Source of the DNA: Solirubrobacterales bacterium
Lineage (GTDB): Bacteria; Actinomycetota; Thermoleophilia; Solirubrobacterales; Solirubrobacteraceae
Reading direction: 5' to 3'
Assembly (NCBI GenBank): GCA_025963905.1
Contig: JAOPZW010000206.1
Coordinates: forward strand, 1-37,918
Length of the DNA: 37,918 nt
Positions 9,662 to 18,270 of this stretch are shown one piece after another. A program made the position numbers and the translations under genes. Below the pieces are notes generated by a model. It made no database searches. It saw nothing but the letters and a program-made list of their open reading frames with translations, and was not told where the DNA came from. Numbering within the stretch: position 1 is the stretch's first letter; every line of letters starts with the position of its first letter.

Positions 9662-9732
9662 GACTTCCGCCCACGACGACCCGCGCAGGGCCCCACGGAT
9701 CGCGGGGCCTGCCGCGTGAAGGGAACCGACCC

Positions 9733-11115
9733 ATGGCAAAGGCACGCCGCATCACCGGACACGTAGTGCTGGAGGACCGCAAGGACGGGCCCCGCGTGTT
9801 CATCGCCAAGTACCGGCGCGCCGAGGGCACGCCGACCCGCAAGGTGCTGGGCCCGGCGTGGGCGAAGCCGGCGCACAGCAAGCCTAAGCGCGGAGCTCCT
9901 GCGGCCCGACGCTGGCGCGTGGCCGATGGGCCGCGGCCGGACGGGTACCTGACGCCGCAGGACGCGCAGGACGCGCTAGACGCGCTCCTGACAGCAGAGC
10001 GGGCGAAGGGTGTCCAGGTGGCGCGCGTCAAGCCCGCCGGGCGGACGTTCGGCGAAGCCGTGGACGCCTATCTGACCTACGCCGAGCGGGTGAAGAAGAT
10101 CGCGCCGTCCACGCTGAACCACTACCGCTCGATCACGCGGGTTCACCTGCTGCCGTCGTTCGGAGCGGATACGCCGATGCGTCGGGTGACGACGGCGCGC
10201 GTCGAGGAGTTCCGCGAGGCGCTGCTCGATGAGGACCGGCTGTCGCGGTCGGCCATGCGGCAGGTGATGAACGTCCTGAGCGGCGTCCTCAAGCGCGCCC
10301 ACTCGCAGCGATGGATCGCCCACAACCCCGCGGCCGACGTCGAGAGCATCCCGATGCCGAAGGCGTCGGGTGACTTCAACGTCCTCGAGCCCGTCCAGGT
10401 GGAAGCGGTCGCGCGTGCCGCGGCGGAAGGGTGGGCGCCTGTCGTGGCCGGCGAGCGGGGGAAGCGGCCGAGCGGCAAGCCAGCGACCAGGGTGTCTGAG
10501 CGGATGGCGCAGGCGCTCACGGACCAGCGGAGGGCGGACGCCGAGCTCTACGCCGCCATGATCCGGTTCGCGGCCTACACCGGCCTTCGCCTAGGCGAGC
10601 TACGGGCGCTCAGATGGCGCGACGTCGCGTGGGGCAACAGCACTGTCCACGTCCGCCTAAACGCGCCGACGTCGGCGCCTGCGGCCAGCGCGGAGAAGCG
10701 CCCCAAATCGGAGCTGGTGCGATCGGTGCCGCTGACCGATGAGGCGGCGCGGGCCATCGAGCCGTTGAGCAGGCGCGAGCACTTCACCGGGCCCGACGAC
10801 CGCGTGTTCCCCTCGCCTAACGGGGGGCTGATCGACGGCGGGCGAGTGCGGGACGCGTTCTATGTCGCGCTCGATGCGGTCGGCCTGGGGCACTTGCGGA
10901 CGAAGGCTGAGCCCATCGTCCTGCATGACCTCCGACACTCGTTCGGAACGGTTGCGGTTCGCGTCGCGCCCGTCACGGACGTCCAGGCGTGGATGGGGCA
11001 CGCTGACCTGACCACCACGCAGCGCTACATCCACCACGTCCCGCAGGCCGACGCGGCGCACCGGCTCAGCCAGGCGTTCGCAGTCGAGTCCCGGCCGCCG
11101 GCGCGCGAAACATGA
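9733..11115 (+). CDS. int: Tyrosine recombinase (phage-type integrase)
   Basis: 460-aa site-specific recombinase that would integrate and excise the element at the tRNA-Gly 3' end. It has an N-terminal arm-binding-like region, a SAM-like core-binding domain (about residues 100-190: TFGEAVDAYL...RHLLPSFG-type), then the catalytic domain. R286 is in TGLRLGEL, H398 and R401 in LHDLRHSFG, H423 in WMGHADL, and the nucleophile Y432 in TTQRYIHH. All expected catalytic positions are present. An insertion rich in basic residues (about 235-270) lies ahead of the catalytic Arg. Its stop overlaps the next ATG. Confidence 0.96.
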   Translation: MAKARRITGHVVLEDRKDGPRVFIAKYRRAEGTPTRKVLGPAWAKPAHSKPKRGAPAARRWRVADGPRPDGYLTPQDAQDALDALLTAERAKGVQVARVKPAGRTFGEAVDAYLTYAERVKKIAPSTLNHYRSITRVHLLPSFGADTPMRRVTTARVEEFREALLDEDRLSRSAMRQVMNVLSGVLKRAHSQRWIAHNPAADVESIPMPKASGDFNVLEPVQVEAVARAAAEGWAPVVAGERGKRPSGKPATRVSERMAQALTDQRRADAELYAAMIRFAAYTGLRLGELRALRWRDVAWGNSTVHVRLNAPTSAPAASAEKRPKSELVRSVPLTDEAARAIEPLSRREHFTGPDDRVFPSPNGGLIDGGRVRDAFYVALDAVGLGHLRTKAEPIVLHDLRHSFGTVAVRVAPVTDVQAWMGHADLTTTQRYIHHVPQADAAHRLSQAFAVESRPPARET

Positions 11116-11447
11116 CGCGAGCCCGGCGTAAGGCTGTCGCCGGCGGTGCTACCTTCAGCGCCGACTGGCACGCTGGCATGGACGCGCTCGACGACAGCGA
11201 CCGCAGAGAGCTCCTCATCTTCGCCGGGCAAACGCTTGAGGGCGCGCAGGACTCGCCCGCCGGCTCGTTCGCCTGCTGGTGGCTCCTGCTGAGAGCGGGG
11301 GAGGCGCTAGACCTGGCTGAGCCTGTCGACCGCCGTCGAGCTTCGCGTTCGATGGCTCGAGCCGCTGCGCGCTGGACGCGGTGTCGACTACGGCGGCGGC
11401 GGCGGCCTGCCCGACAGCCTCACTCCTACTCGTCAAAGCGGCCGTAG
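11112..11447 (+). CDS. Hypothetical protein coupled to integrase
   Basis: 111-aa open frame starting in an ATGA overlap with the integrase stop. Residues 1-73 read like a normal protein (DWHAGMDALDDSDRRELLIFAGQTL...). The rest becomes Arg/Ala-rich, and the neighbouring frame looks more protein-like from about 11330, so a frameshift or a natural early end is possible. It overlaps the end of the convergent 372-aa gene. No family is recognised. Confidence 0.45.
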   Translation: MTRARRKAVAGGATFSADWHAGMDALDDSDRRELLIFAGQTLEGAQDSPAGSFACWWLLLRAGEALDLAEPVDRRRASRSMARAAARWTRCRLRRRRRPARQPHSYSSKRP

Positions 11448-12551
11448 CGGGGCTCGAATGGCCACGCCGCGCGGGTTCGTCAGGTGCCAGTCGCGGCGGA
11501 TCTTCTCAAGGCGACCCACCGCGGTGAGCAGGCCCTCGCCCGCGGCACCCCGCGCCGCACGTAGATCATCGCCCTGCAGTTCGAGGCGAACGTCTCGGGT
11601 GGTCTCGTCCACGCGGGCTTCGACGAGGACGACGCCGCTCAGGGGGTGCTCGTCGGTCGCGAGCTCGTCAGCCACGAACCCTCTGATCCAGCCCGTCAGG
11701 AAATAGTCATCGCGAGGGTCGTGCTGGGCGATGACGTCGCGCAGCTCCGGGAAGCGAGCAAAGTGATGGGATTCGAGCGTGACGTCATCGGGCGCATCGG
11801 GGTCTGGCCGACTCCACCGTCCACGGAACTCGACCCGTAGCGCGGGGCTCTGCGTGTCGAGACGGATCATCGCGTTGAGCAGGTTGGTCGACACGCCGCG
11901 GGCGACGGCCTCCTCCAGTTCGTCAGCGTCCTCCGGGATCTGGTTCTCGACGGTCTGCCTCGCGGCAGCGAGCGCTCGGAGGGTATAGACCAAGGTCTCG
12001 TGAACGGGGCTCGCGGGCAGCGTCTCGCCGGTGTCGAAAGTGAGCTGGGTTTCAGCGGGCGCATAGACCTCCAACATGAAGCTGCCCGTCACAGGGGGCG
12101 CCAGCTCGAACTGGTCGACGACCGCGCGGGCCGCGTCGGGGAGCCCGCCTCGGTAGCCCGCGCGGCCACCGGCGAAACGAACGCGCGCGCCATTCCAGAT
12201 CAGTTGCCGGATCGACTCGACCAGGTGGGCGCCACGCTCTAGCGAGATCCGGCCCGAGGCCGTCGTCGGATCCACGACCCGGACCTCAAGTACATCGGAC
12301 GTGCTCAGTATCCGCTCGACGACCTCCCCCTCGGGAAGGCCGGCCGTCCACGCCAAGCGTCGAACTGCCGACCACAGGAGATCGCCGAAGTCCCGATCGT
12401 CCGGGTGTTCCGGCACGAGAATGGCCGGCGCATCGGCGAGTTCTGGATGCATCCAGCTGCCGCCGACGGCACCGGCGCCGATCTGCTCCCAGCCGGCGCC
12501 ACGGAGGAAGGCCCGGAGCTGGCTGGGGCTGATGTCGATCGGTCGGCTCAC
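11433..12551 (-). CDS. 372-aa partner of DUF4365-like nuclease, function unknown
   Basis: Soluble mixed alpha/beta protein with no membrane segment or recognised catalytic motif. The N-terminal 90 residues (SPSQLRAFLRGAGWEQIG..., later P.ILVPEHPDDRDFGDLLW) look like a small separate domain followed by a linker. The middle and end are beta-rich with ordered acidic residues. Its ATG at 12551 overlaps the stop of the DUF4365-like gene by four bases, so the two are coupled and probably act together. It could be the sensor or specificity subunit of a two-gene defence module; that is inference from context only. Confidence 0.8.
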   Translation of the reverse strand: MSRPIDISPSQLRAFLRGAGWEQIGAGAVGGSWMHPELADAPAILVPEHPDDRDFGDLLWSAVRRLAWTAGLPEGEVVERILSTSDVLEVRVVDPTTASGRISLERGAHLVESIRQLIWNGARVRFAGGRAGYRGGLPDAARAVVDQFELAPPVTGSFMLEVYAPAETQLTFDTGETLPASPVHETLVYTLRALAAARQTVENQIPEDADELEEAVARGVSTNLLNAMIRLDTQSPALRVEFRGRWSRPDPDAPDDVTLESHHFARFPELRDVIAQHDPRDDYFLTGWIRGFVADELATDEHPLSGVVLVEARVDETTRDVRLELQGDDLRAARGAAGEGLLTAVGRLEKIRRDWHLTNPRGVAIRAPLRPL

Positions 12552-13081
12552 GCCTGACGGAGCATCTCAGTTAGGCCAGCGGTATCGAACCGCTGCGCGG
12601 TCGGAACCCTGATCCGTCGGTACTGCTGGTCCGTCGGCTCGCCGGTCACACCGACCCACCACGCCGCCGCACCCAGCGTCGCCTGGTCCGACGTGAGCTG
12701 CACCAAGGAAGCCGGCGGCGGCGGTACAGCCACCACAACGAAGAACCGCGGGACGTTTCCTCGCTCGAGCAGGCGGTTGTACCGGCGACCTTCCAGGTCG
12801 TGTACGACGTATTCGCCCTGCTCCACGAACTCGGGGTTCTGTTTGGACTTCAATTGGAGGCCGATGGTCCGGATCTGCCCGTCGAGCGGGTGCCAAGTCT
12901 GGACGGTGATGTCCATCTGGTTCGCGTCGATCAGTTTCACCTCGGCGGTGAGGCCGGCCGCCGACGCAACGGCCTGGACGAACGCCCACGAGAACCACTC
13001 CTGCCAGTGCGCGCGCGGGACGTCGCCGTCCAGTTCGAGGGGCAGCACTTCTGCTGCATAGTTGACGTTGGGGTACGGCAT
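12548..13081 (-). CDS. DUF4365-like PD-(D/E)XK nuclease-fold protein
   Basis: 177-aa protein whose layout matches DUF4365: an early helix with E28 (HWQEWFSWAFVQAVASAAGL), then D57 in ANQMDITV, and about 18 residues later the Q76-L-K78 motif (GLQLKSKQ). This is the E...D...QxK core of PD-(D/E)XK nucleases. A second conserved block (RFFVVVAVP) follows. It is the first gene of a two-gene minus-strand operon behind a promoter flanked by an inverted repeat. Nuclease activity is a prediction from motif order; I cannot confirm the family by search. Confidence 0.7.
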   Translation of the reverse strand: MPYPNVNYAAEVLPLELDGDVPRAHWQEWFSWAFVQAVASAAGLTAEVKLIDANQMDITVQTWHPLDGQIRTIGLQLKSKQNPEFVEQGEYVVHDLEGRRYNRLLERGNVPRFFVVVAVPPPPASLVQLTSDQATLGAAAWWVGVTGEPTDQQYRRIRVPTAQRFDTAGLTEMLRQA

Positions 13082-13092
13082 GGAAGGCGTGG

Positions 13093-13132
13093 ATCGTATG
13101 GATCGGCAGTTCGCCCAGTCGATGCATACGAT
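13093..13132 (-). promoter_or_regulatory. Promoter flanked by 8-bp dyad operator
   Basis: Read on the minus strand, TCGACT (13122-13117), 18 bp, then TACGAT (13098-13093) make a plausible -35/-10 pair ahead of the DUF4365-like gene. ATCGTATG (13093-13100) and CATACGAT (13125-13132) are perfect inverted arms 32 bp apart, about three helical turns. One covers the -10 and the other lies upstream of the -35, as expected for repression by a dimer or tetramer. Confidence 0.45.
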
Positions 13133-13210
13133 TATCGCTGGCCCAGCCGAGCCCCCTGCGACCTGCCGCTCAGCCCGCCAGTCCGGCGATCACGAGCGCG
13201 AGAGCGAACC

Positions 13211-13795
13211 TCATGGCGAATGCTGCTTCCTCGCCGCGATGAGGGCGTCGATCGTTGACTGAACGTCCCTGCCTGACACGCTCCGCGTGCTGACCGCCTG
13301 GCCCGCGGGAGCGCAGTAGGCCATGGCGCTCACGTTCGACGAGACCGACGAGGCGTAATTGTCGAGCAGCACGCTCCACGAGTTCGCACCGCCGAAGCTG
13401 TCATTTCCGAACACTAGGCCGCTGTCGTCCGAGTACCCGCCCGTTACGACGTTCTGACCCGCCGGGCACGTTGCCGTGACCGAACCGATGTTTCCTGCGG
13501 CGATCACGGCATCCTGCTTGACGCGCGTGAGCTTGTTGACAACGGTCGGCCCGGCGGGACCGGGCGGCCCGGCCGCACCCGCCGCGCCGGGGAGGCCCTG
13601 GGCTCCCTGCGGACCTTGCACTGACCCCTTGAAGTCGGCGGGTGTCAGCGACTTGTCCTTGACGTCGCGGCCCGTCAACGAGCCGTCCTTGACCTGCTTG
13701 CCCGTGATGAGCCCTCCCGCTACCGCGCTCCCAGTGCAGGCCAAGACCACGGCCAGAAGACTGAGCACGAGCGAGGGCGTGACGCGTCTACGCAT
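13211..13795 (-). CDS. Secreted collagen-like protein
   Basis: 194-aa exported protein. It has a signal peptide (about residues 1-26, ending SAVA-GG), then ITGKQVKDGSLTGRDVKDKS, a motif common to Thermoleophilia surface proteins, then about eight Gly-X-Y collagen triplets (GPQGAQGLPGAAGAAGPPG). The C-terminal beta-rich domain has paired cysteines (ATCPAGQNVVTGGY and AYCAPAG). It probably trimerises at the cell surface. Two relatives of the same domain type lie in this element (27677..28162 and the broken copy at 28871..29321), so it looks like lineage-specific cargo. Confidence 0.85.
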   Translation of the reverse strand: MRRRVTPSLVLSLLAVVLACTGSAVAGGLITGKQVKDGSLTGRDVKDKSLTPADFKGSVQGPQGAQGLPGAAGAAGPPGPAGPTVVNKLTRVKQDAVIAAGNIGSVTATCPAGQNVVTGGYSDDSGLVFGNDSFGGANSWSVLLDNYASSVSSNVSAMAYCAPAGQAVSTRSVSGRDVQSTIDALIAARKQHSP

Positions 13796-13855
13796 CGAAA
13801 CCTCCCCTTCCCTAGTTCCCCCCAGCCGGACCGATCTGGCTGGACCTAGGGCCGG

Positions 13856-13884
13856 ACGCTACCGCTTCGTGACATTTGCATCAA
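13856..13884 (-). promoter_or_regulatory. Promoter of collagen-like gene
   Basis: On the minus strand, TTGATG (13884-13879), 17 bp, TAGCGT (13861-13856), about 60 bp before the start codon. The leader also holds the inverted repeat CCAGCC...GGCTGG. Confidence 0.4.
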
Positions 13885-14254
13885 ACGTCCGGCCAAGTCT
13901 CCCCGGCCGATGGCTCACCGAATGACGGGCGCCAGGTTGAGGATCACTTGGTATCGCCACGAACCTCGCTCCCGAAGCTGCTCGAGGTGTTGGGCCGTGG
14001 GGCGTGGCCGGACCCACCGGCGGCCGTAGCGGGCGCGCACCCCCGGCCCGACACGCTCGAAGCACAGCCCCGACGGCCGTTGACGGGCAGCCTCGGCGAC
14101 CACCCGCGTCGCCGAGGTCGCGCCTGTCGCACGCTCGCCGGCCCCCGGACGCCAAAGGATGGGCAGGCCCTCAACCTTTGGCGCGCCGAAACCGATGCTG
14201 TTCCACAGCGGAGCGTCATCACGGCGCCCATGGAATTGGGGGGAGGGAACGCCC
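13885..14254. other. Gap between divergent collagen-like and lipoprotein genes
   Basis: About 370 bp without a secure gene. It holds a 9-bp perfect inverted repeat, CGCCAAAGG (14150-14158) and CCTTTGGCG (14175-14183), with a 16-base loop and no T-tract. A minus-strand frame ending at 13915 (..GSWRYQVILNLAPVIR) looks protein-like but has no convincing start; its only ATG, at 14256, lies inside the divergent gene's start. Confidence 0.4.
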
Positions 14255-14959
14255 ATGCTGAGAAGGACTGCGGCGCGTGTCGCATCGCTCGCGTTCATCG
14301 GCGGAGCTCTTGTCGTCGCGGGTTGCGGCGGAGGTACCGCCAAGACCAGAACGGTCACTGTTACCCAGACTCGCGTACCAGCCGTAACAACGGCTTCTAC
14401 TCGCAGCAAGCCGGCGGCTCGTTCCCCACGCACCGCTCGCACCACACCGGTCGCGCCTCCGTTCGTCGCGTGTGACGCGAGCATCGAGGCCAAGGCAGGA
14501 ACGACCACTTGCGGGTTCGCTCAGAACGTGTTTTGGGCGTACTGGACGCAAGGGGAGCCAGACAACGTTTCCGCCTACAGCCCGGCGACCAAGCGGACAT
14601 ACGCCGTGACTTGCAGCGGCGCACCGACGGTGGTTTGTAGGGCGGGCGATGGCGGCCAGGTGCGCTTCCCAATGAGCGCTGTCGCGGCATACGATCAGGG
14701 CCAAGCCGACGTGTATGCGGCCTCGCATGACGTCGGGCCGGATGGGGGCAAGGCGAGCCCGAGCGCTACGACCCCGGCCCCCACGTACGAGACCCCGGCG
14801 ACGCCCACCCCCTCGCCCGGTGACAGCGGTCCGAACCCCTCGAACGAGATACCCAACTACGACAACGGCACCGGCTACCCGGTGCAGTGCGCTGACGGTA
14901 TGTGGTCGCAATCGGGCGGACGTCCCGGCGCCTGCTCGGGTCATGGAGGAGAGGGCTAG
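14255..14959 (+). CDS. Lipoprotein with DUF3761-like C-terminus
   Basis: 234-aa predicted lipoprotein. The signal peptide ends in VAGC (C24), followed by a Thr/Arg-rich linker. A middle domain has several cysteines (VACDAS, TTCGFAQNVFWAYW, VTCSG, VVCRAG). After a Pro/Thr-rich spacer, a C-terminal segment with PVQCADGMWS and GACSGHGG resembles DUF3761. The ATG at 14255 was chosen for the GGGGGGAGGG ribosome-binding site at 14238 and because it gives a standard lipobox. The upstream extension to 14159 has neither. The function of these domains is unknown. Confidence 0.8.
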   Translation: MLRRTAARVASLAFIGGALVVAGCGGGTAKTRTVTVTQTRVPAVTTASTRSKPAARSPRTARTTPVAPPFVACDASIEAKAGTTTCGFAQNVFWAYWTQGEPDNVSAYSPATKRTYAVTCSGAPTVVCRAGDGGQVRFPMSAVAAYDQGQADVYAASHDVGPDGGKASPSATTPAPTYETPATPTPSPGDSGPNPSNEIPNYDNGTGYPVQCADGMWSQSGGRPGACSGHGGEG

Positions 14960-15183
14960 TGCGTCGCGTTGCGGCTATTGGAGCCCTTGCCCGCCCGGCG
15001 CGCGGGCCTAGCGGCGGCGAGAGGGCCGCCAACGCCATGAGGCGACCGTCGCCGCGGGTCGCAGTCCCACTCCGACGTCGAGCGCGGTCCAAGCCGCCGA
15101 GCACGCAGCCCGCGGCGTCGCCGTACTTCTGGGTGGACTCGCCTGCCATCAGCGACCGCCGCCCTCACACGCCTCGCGAGTAA
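14959..15183 (+). CDS. Doubtful small basic ORF
   Basis: 74-aa frame starting at GTG 14959, which overlaps the stop of the lipoprotein gene. GGAGGAGAGG lies just upstream and could serve as ribosome-binding site. The protein is Arg/Pro/Ala-rich, without clear secondary structure or family, and may be a chance frame in GC-rich DNA. Confidence 0.25.
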   Translation: MRRVAAIGALARPARGPSGGERAANAMRRPSPRVAVPLRRRARSKPPSTQPAASPYFWVDSPAISDRRPHTPRE

Positions 15184-15200
15184 CGAAGTCGGGAATTCGC

Positions 15201-16193
15201 CTAGCCGCGGAAGCCAGCCACGGCGGCCCGATCTATGTCGAGCTCGGGCCCGAAGTCGGTCCGCACCACGATCGCACCCGGCAGCAGTTGCTCGACGCGC
15301 GCGACCTCATCATCGTTGAAGACGGTGACCGCGAGCTTCCTGGGCTTGGCCGCCGCGATCGCGCCTACAAGCGCCGGATCGTGGAGGGAGTGCCCGAGCA
15401 CGAACACGTGGTCCGCCTGGTCGAGGGCGGCGCGGAACTGCGACCAGAGGCCGCTGACCGTGGCGTCGTTGGTCGGGTCCTTTCCAGGGTCCGGGTAAAG
15501 CACTACCGGACTCCCGAGGTTCTCCAGGTACGGCTGATCGGCCATGTGGTCACGAACTTGGCCGTCCTTCTCGTACCAGCCCACGGCGCCGTGCAGGTGG
15601 ATCACGGGCGTCACGTCCGTGGCGGTCGATCCGAGTCTTTCGGGCTCAAGGATCGGGACCCGATTCGGTCGCTGCGGGAAGCCGGTGAAGACCTTGCGCC
15701 CGAGGCCGACGAGCGCGCTCTCCGCCGCCCGGTCGTAGTTGGTGGTCGCTACGACTAGTGCGTTCGGGTCGCCAAGCTCACGCAGCAGCTCTTGGTACGC
15801 CGTGGTCGCCCGATTATCGTCCACGCGCTGTTGGCCGAACTGCTCGTAGAGCGTCTCGTTGAGGGCCCTCGTGATGACCCCAAGGCGCTCACCCGTCTTC
15901 CCGCGGGCGACCGTTACCTCTCCGTAGTGATGCCCGGGATTCTGACCGCCGAGTCCCGCGAAGCGCTCCTCTAGGTGCCGTATCTGCTGCCAGCGAAGCA
16001 GGAGCCCGAGCGCTTCCTCGAACTGTTCGCCGGTCATGCCGGGTCCAAGGTGGCACGCGGCGGCTAACTGAGGCTCGCGGCCATCGAGTACCTCGCACAG
16101 CCGGTTAGACCAGTCCGGCATCAGCGGAAGCGGGTCGCTCGACGCTCCGAGCCGGCGGCTCGCCCCGGCACCGGCGATCAAGAGCAGGGTCAC
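15201..16193 (-). CDS. SIR2-like domain protein (candidate defence NADase)
   Basis: 330-aa protein with sirtuin-like features in order: the nucleotide-binding opening LLIAGAGASRRLG, TTNYD with N152 and D154, the catalytic HLHG (H199, H201), and a late VLGHSLHDPAL strand-helix. This is the SIR2-like fold found in anti-phage NADases rather than a protein deacetylase, as no zinc-binding Cys4 module is present. It starts at GTG 16193 with TACGAT six bases upstream and no ribosome-binding site, so the message may be leaderless. It is divergent from the Mrr-like nuclease, with 89 bp between them. Confidence 0.75.
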   Translation of the reverse strand: MTLLLIAGAGASRRLGASSDPLPLMPDWSNRLCEVLDGREPQLAAACHLGPGMTGEQFEEALGLLLRWQQIRHLEERFAGLGGQNPGHHYGEVTVARGKTGERLGVITRALNETLYEQFGQQRVDDNRATTAYQELLRELGDPNALVVATTNYDRAAESALVGLGRKVFTGFPQRPNRVPILEPERLGSTATDVTPVIHLHGAVGWYEKDGQVRDHMADQPYLENLGSPVVLYPDPGKDPTNDATVSGLWSQFRAALDQADHVFVLGHSLHDPALVGAIAAAKPRKLAVTVFNDDEVARVEQLLPGAIVVRTDFGPELDIDRAAVAGFRG

Positions 16194-16282
16194 GCCGCGA
16201 TCGTAGAGGCGCGTCCCGACGACGGTCGTCCGGTGGCTTGCGCTAGTAGGCTCACGCCCGTCCGGCCGGGGGAGGAAGCATC

Positions 16283-17836
16283 GTGTCCAGCAGTAACTGG
16301 GTTCAGCACCAGCGCGACACCGAGCGCAAGCGCCGTGAAGCCAGCCGGGCGGCTGGCGAATCGGAGCGTGAGCGGCTGCGCACGGAAGCGGAGTCGTGGC
16401 GTGAGGGCGCGTGGGACCGCGAGGGCAAGCAGGATCTAGCCGAGGCCCGCGCCCGGGAGGTGCAGTGGCTCAACGACGATTTGCGGGCGAGGCTCGTGGC
16501 ACTGCAGACGCTGCTGTCCGCGACGCTGGCCACCGACGACACGATTGACATCGCGCGCCTGAAAGTGTCGCCGACGACGCCGCAGTTTGACGCCGGGGGC
16601 TTGGACCGGCCGCTTCAGCGGCCTGCGTCGCTGACCACCTTGCGAGCGCTCGTACCAGGCGCCAAGCAACGTCATGCCGACGCGATGGAGCAGTTCCATG
16701 CTGACGAACAGGCGCGCGAGAGGGAGCTTGCGGCCCGGCGCGCCGCACACGAGCAGGACGTCGCGGCGATCCGCGACCAGGCCGCCGCGCAGGACGCCGA
16801 GGTCGATGCCTTCGCCGCCGCGTATGCGGCCGGCGAACCGGACGCTGTCGTCACCTACTCCTCGATGGTGCTCGCGGCCAGCCGGTACCCCCACGACTTC
16901 CCCCAGCAGCACAAGGTCGCCTACGTCCCCGAGTCGCGACAGCTGGTCGTCGAGACGGACGTTCCACCGATCGCCGTGGTGCCGGAGCAGGCCGAATATC
17001 GCTACGTCAAGAGCAAGGACGAGATTGCGGCCAAGGCGATGCCGGCGGCGCAGCGGCGCAAGCTGTACGCGAGTGTCGTGGCGCAGGTGGCCCTTCGGAC
17101 GGTCCACGAGCTCTTCGAGGCCGATCGCGGCGGGCACCTCGAATCGATCGTCGTAAATGGCCACGTCGATGCCGTCGACCCTCGCACCGGGCAGCCGATA
17201 CGGCCGTGCCTGGTCACGCTGCGAACCACGCGCGACGTGTTCGACGGGCTCGACCTCGGGCACGTCGAACCCGAAGCCTGTCTGCGCGGCTTGAGCGCAT
17301 CGGTCTCAAAGAGTCCCGCCGAGTTGACGCCGGTCCGGCCCGTGCTCGAGTTCTCGATGGTCGACCACCGGTTTGTCGAGGAGGCCGACGTGCTCTCCGG
17401 GCTCGACCAGCGCGCGAACCTGATGGAGCTCACGCCTGGGGAGTTCGAGGCGCTCATCACCAACCTCTTCGAACGCATGGGGCTGGAGACGCGCATGACG
17501 CAGGCGTCGCGTGACGGTGGGGTTGACTGCGTCGCGTTCGACCCGCGCCCGATCTTTGGGGGCAAGGTTGTCATCCAGGCCAAGCGCTACAAGCACACCG
17601 TCGGTGTCAGCGCGGTCCGCGATCTGTTCGGCACCATGCAGAACGAGGGTGCCAGCAAGGGGATCCTCGTCACCACCAGCGGCTACGGCAAGGCCTCGTT
17701 CGAGTTCGCGGAGGGCAAGCCGTTGGAGCTTCTGTCCGGCAGCAACCTCTTGTACCTGCTCGAGGAACACGCGGGCATGGAGGCGAAGATTGAGCCACCA
17801 GACGACTGGGTGGATCCGGCAGAGGACGTCGGCTGA
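16283..17836 (+). CDS. Mrr-like restriction endonuclease with coiled-coil N-terminus
   Basis: 517-aa protein. The N-terminal 190 residues are charged and coiled-coil-like (Arg/Glu/Ala-rich). The middle (about 195-385) is a mixed domain of unknown role. The C-terminus (about 390-505) is a Mrr_cat PD-(D/E)XK nuclease: LTPGEFEALITNLFERMGL, then D415 after DGG, Q432-A-K434 in VVIQAKRYK, and the GILVTTSGYG strand. Mrr-type enzymes cut modified or foreign DNA. The GTG start has GGAGGAAG eight bases upstream. It is divergent from the SIR2-like gene, so the two may form one module. Confidence 0.82.
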   Translation: MSSSNWVQHQRDTERKRREASRAAGESERERLRTEAESWREGAWDREGKQDLAEARAREVQWLNDDLRARLVALQTLLSATLATDDTIDIARLKVSPTTPQFDAGGLDRPLQRPASLTTLRALVPGAKQRHADAMEQFHADEQARERELAARRAAHEQDVAAIRDQAAAQDAEVDAFAAAYAAGEPDAVVTYSSMVLAASRYPHDFPQQHKVAYVPESRQLVVETDVPPIAVVPEQAEYRYVKSKDEIAAKAMPAAQRRKLYASVVAQVALRTVHELFEADRGGHLESIVVNGHVDAVDPRTGQPIRPCLVTLRTTRDVFDGLDLGHVEPEACLRGLSASVSKSPAELTPVRPVLEFSMVDHRFVEEADVLSGLDQRANLMELTPGEFEALITNLFERMGLETRMTQASRDGGVDCVAFDPRPIFGGKVVIQAKRYKHTVGVSAVRDLFGTMQNEGASKGILVTTSGYGKASFEFAEGKPLELLSGSNLLYLLEEHAGMEAKIEPPDDWVDPAEDVG

Positions 17837-18237
17837 CGTCGCAGCGGAGCGTGGCGCGCGGCGATGAAGTATCCCGTCGACTGGAGCCCTCTGCCGTATT
17901 AGGTCGCGCGGCGGGCCGCTCGGGAGAGGCGGCCGCCGCAGCCGACACCCGGCCGCCGCCCCCGGCGACGGGTAGCCAGGCATGCCCGCGAGCGCAGATC
18001 CTCAGGCCCCGACGAGGACCAGTAGCGCTGTCCGAGCCCTGCGGGCCGCTTGCCAGGTTGATGCGCGCCGGGCGTGGCCTTCCAGCGCGGTCGGATAGGC
18101 GAGCGCCAACGCGCCACGTTTGAGCCGACGGCGGCGGATTCTCTGCCAACGCCGTCAGGAAGCGGGCGATTCCGGCGCCGCAGACGCGGTAGCCCACGCC
18201 CCGATTGTGCCCTTTTGCAGGGACTTCGCGCGGCAAA
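17837..18237. other. Non-coding stretch before replication operon
   Basis: About 400 bp of GC-rich sequence with only conflicting chance frames on both strands. No RNA gene or repeat family is recognised. It probably contains the promoter of the following operon, but no clear -35/-10 pair stands out. Confidence 0.4.
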
Positions 18238-18261
18238 ATGCTCGATCAGCACGGCGAGCAT
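18238..18261. promoter_or_regulatory. Inverted repeat upstream of HTH gene
   Basis: ATGCTCG (18238-18244) and CGAGCAT (18255-18261) form perfect 7-bp arms with a 10-base spacer, nine bases before the ATG of the HTH protein. It could be its operator, or a hairpin that masks the ribosome-binding region. Confidence 0.45.
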
Positions 18262-18270
18262 CGTGGTGGC

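Noticed and set aside
13915-14256. Minus-strand frame ending GSWRYQVILNLAPVIR
   Set aside because: The end looks protein-like, but the only ATG overlaps the lipoprotein start and no ribosome-binding site is seen.
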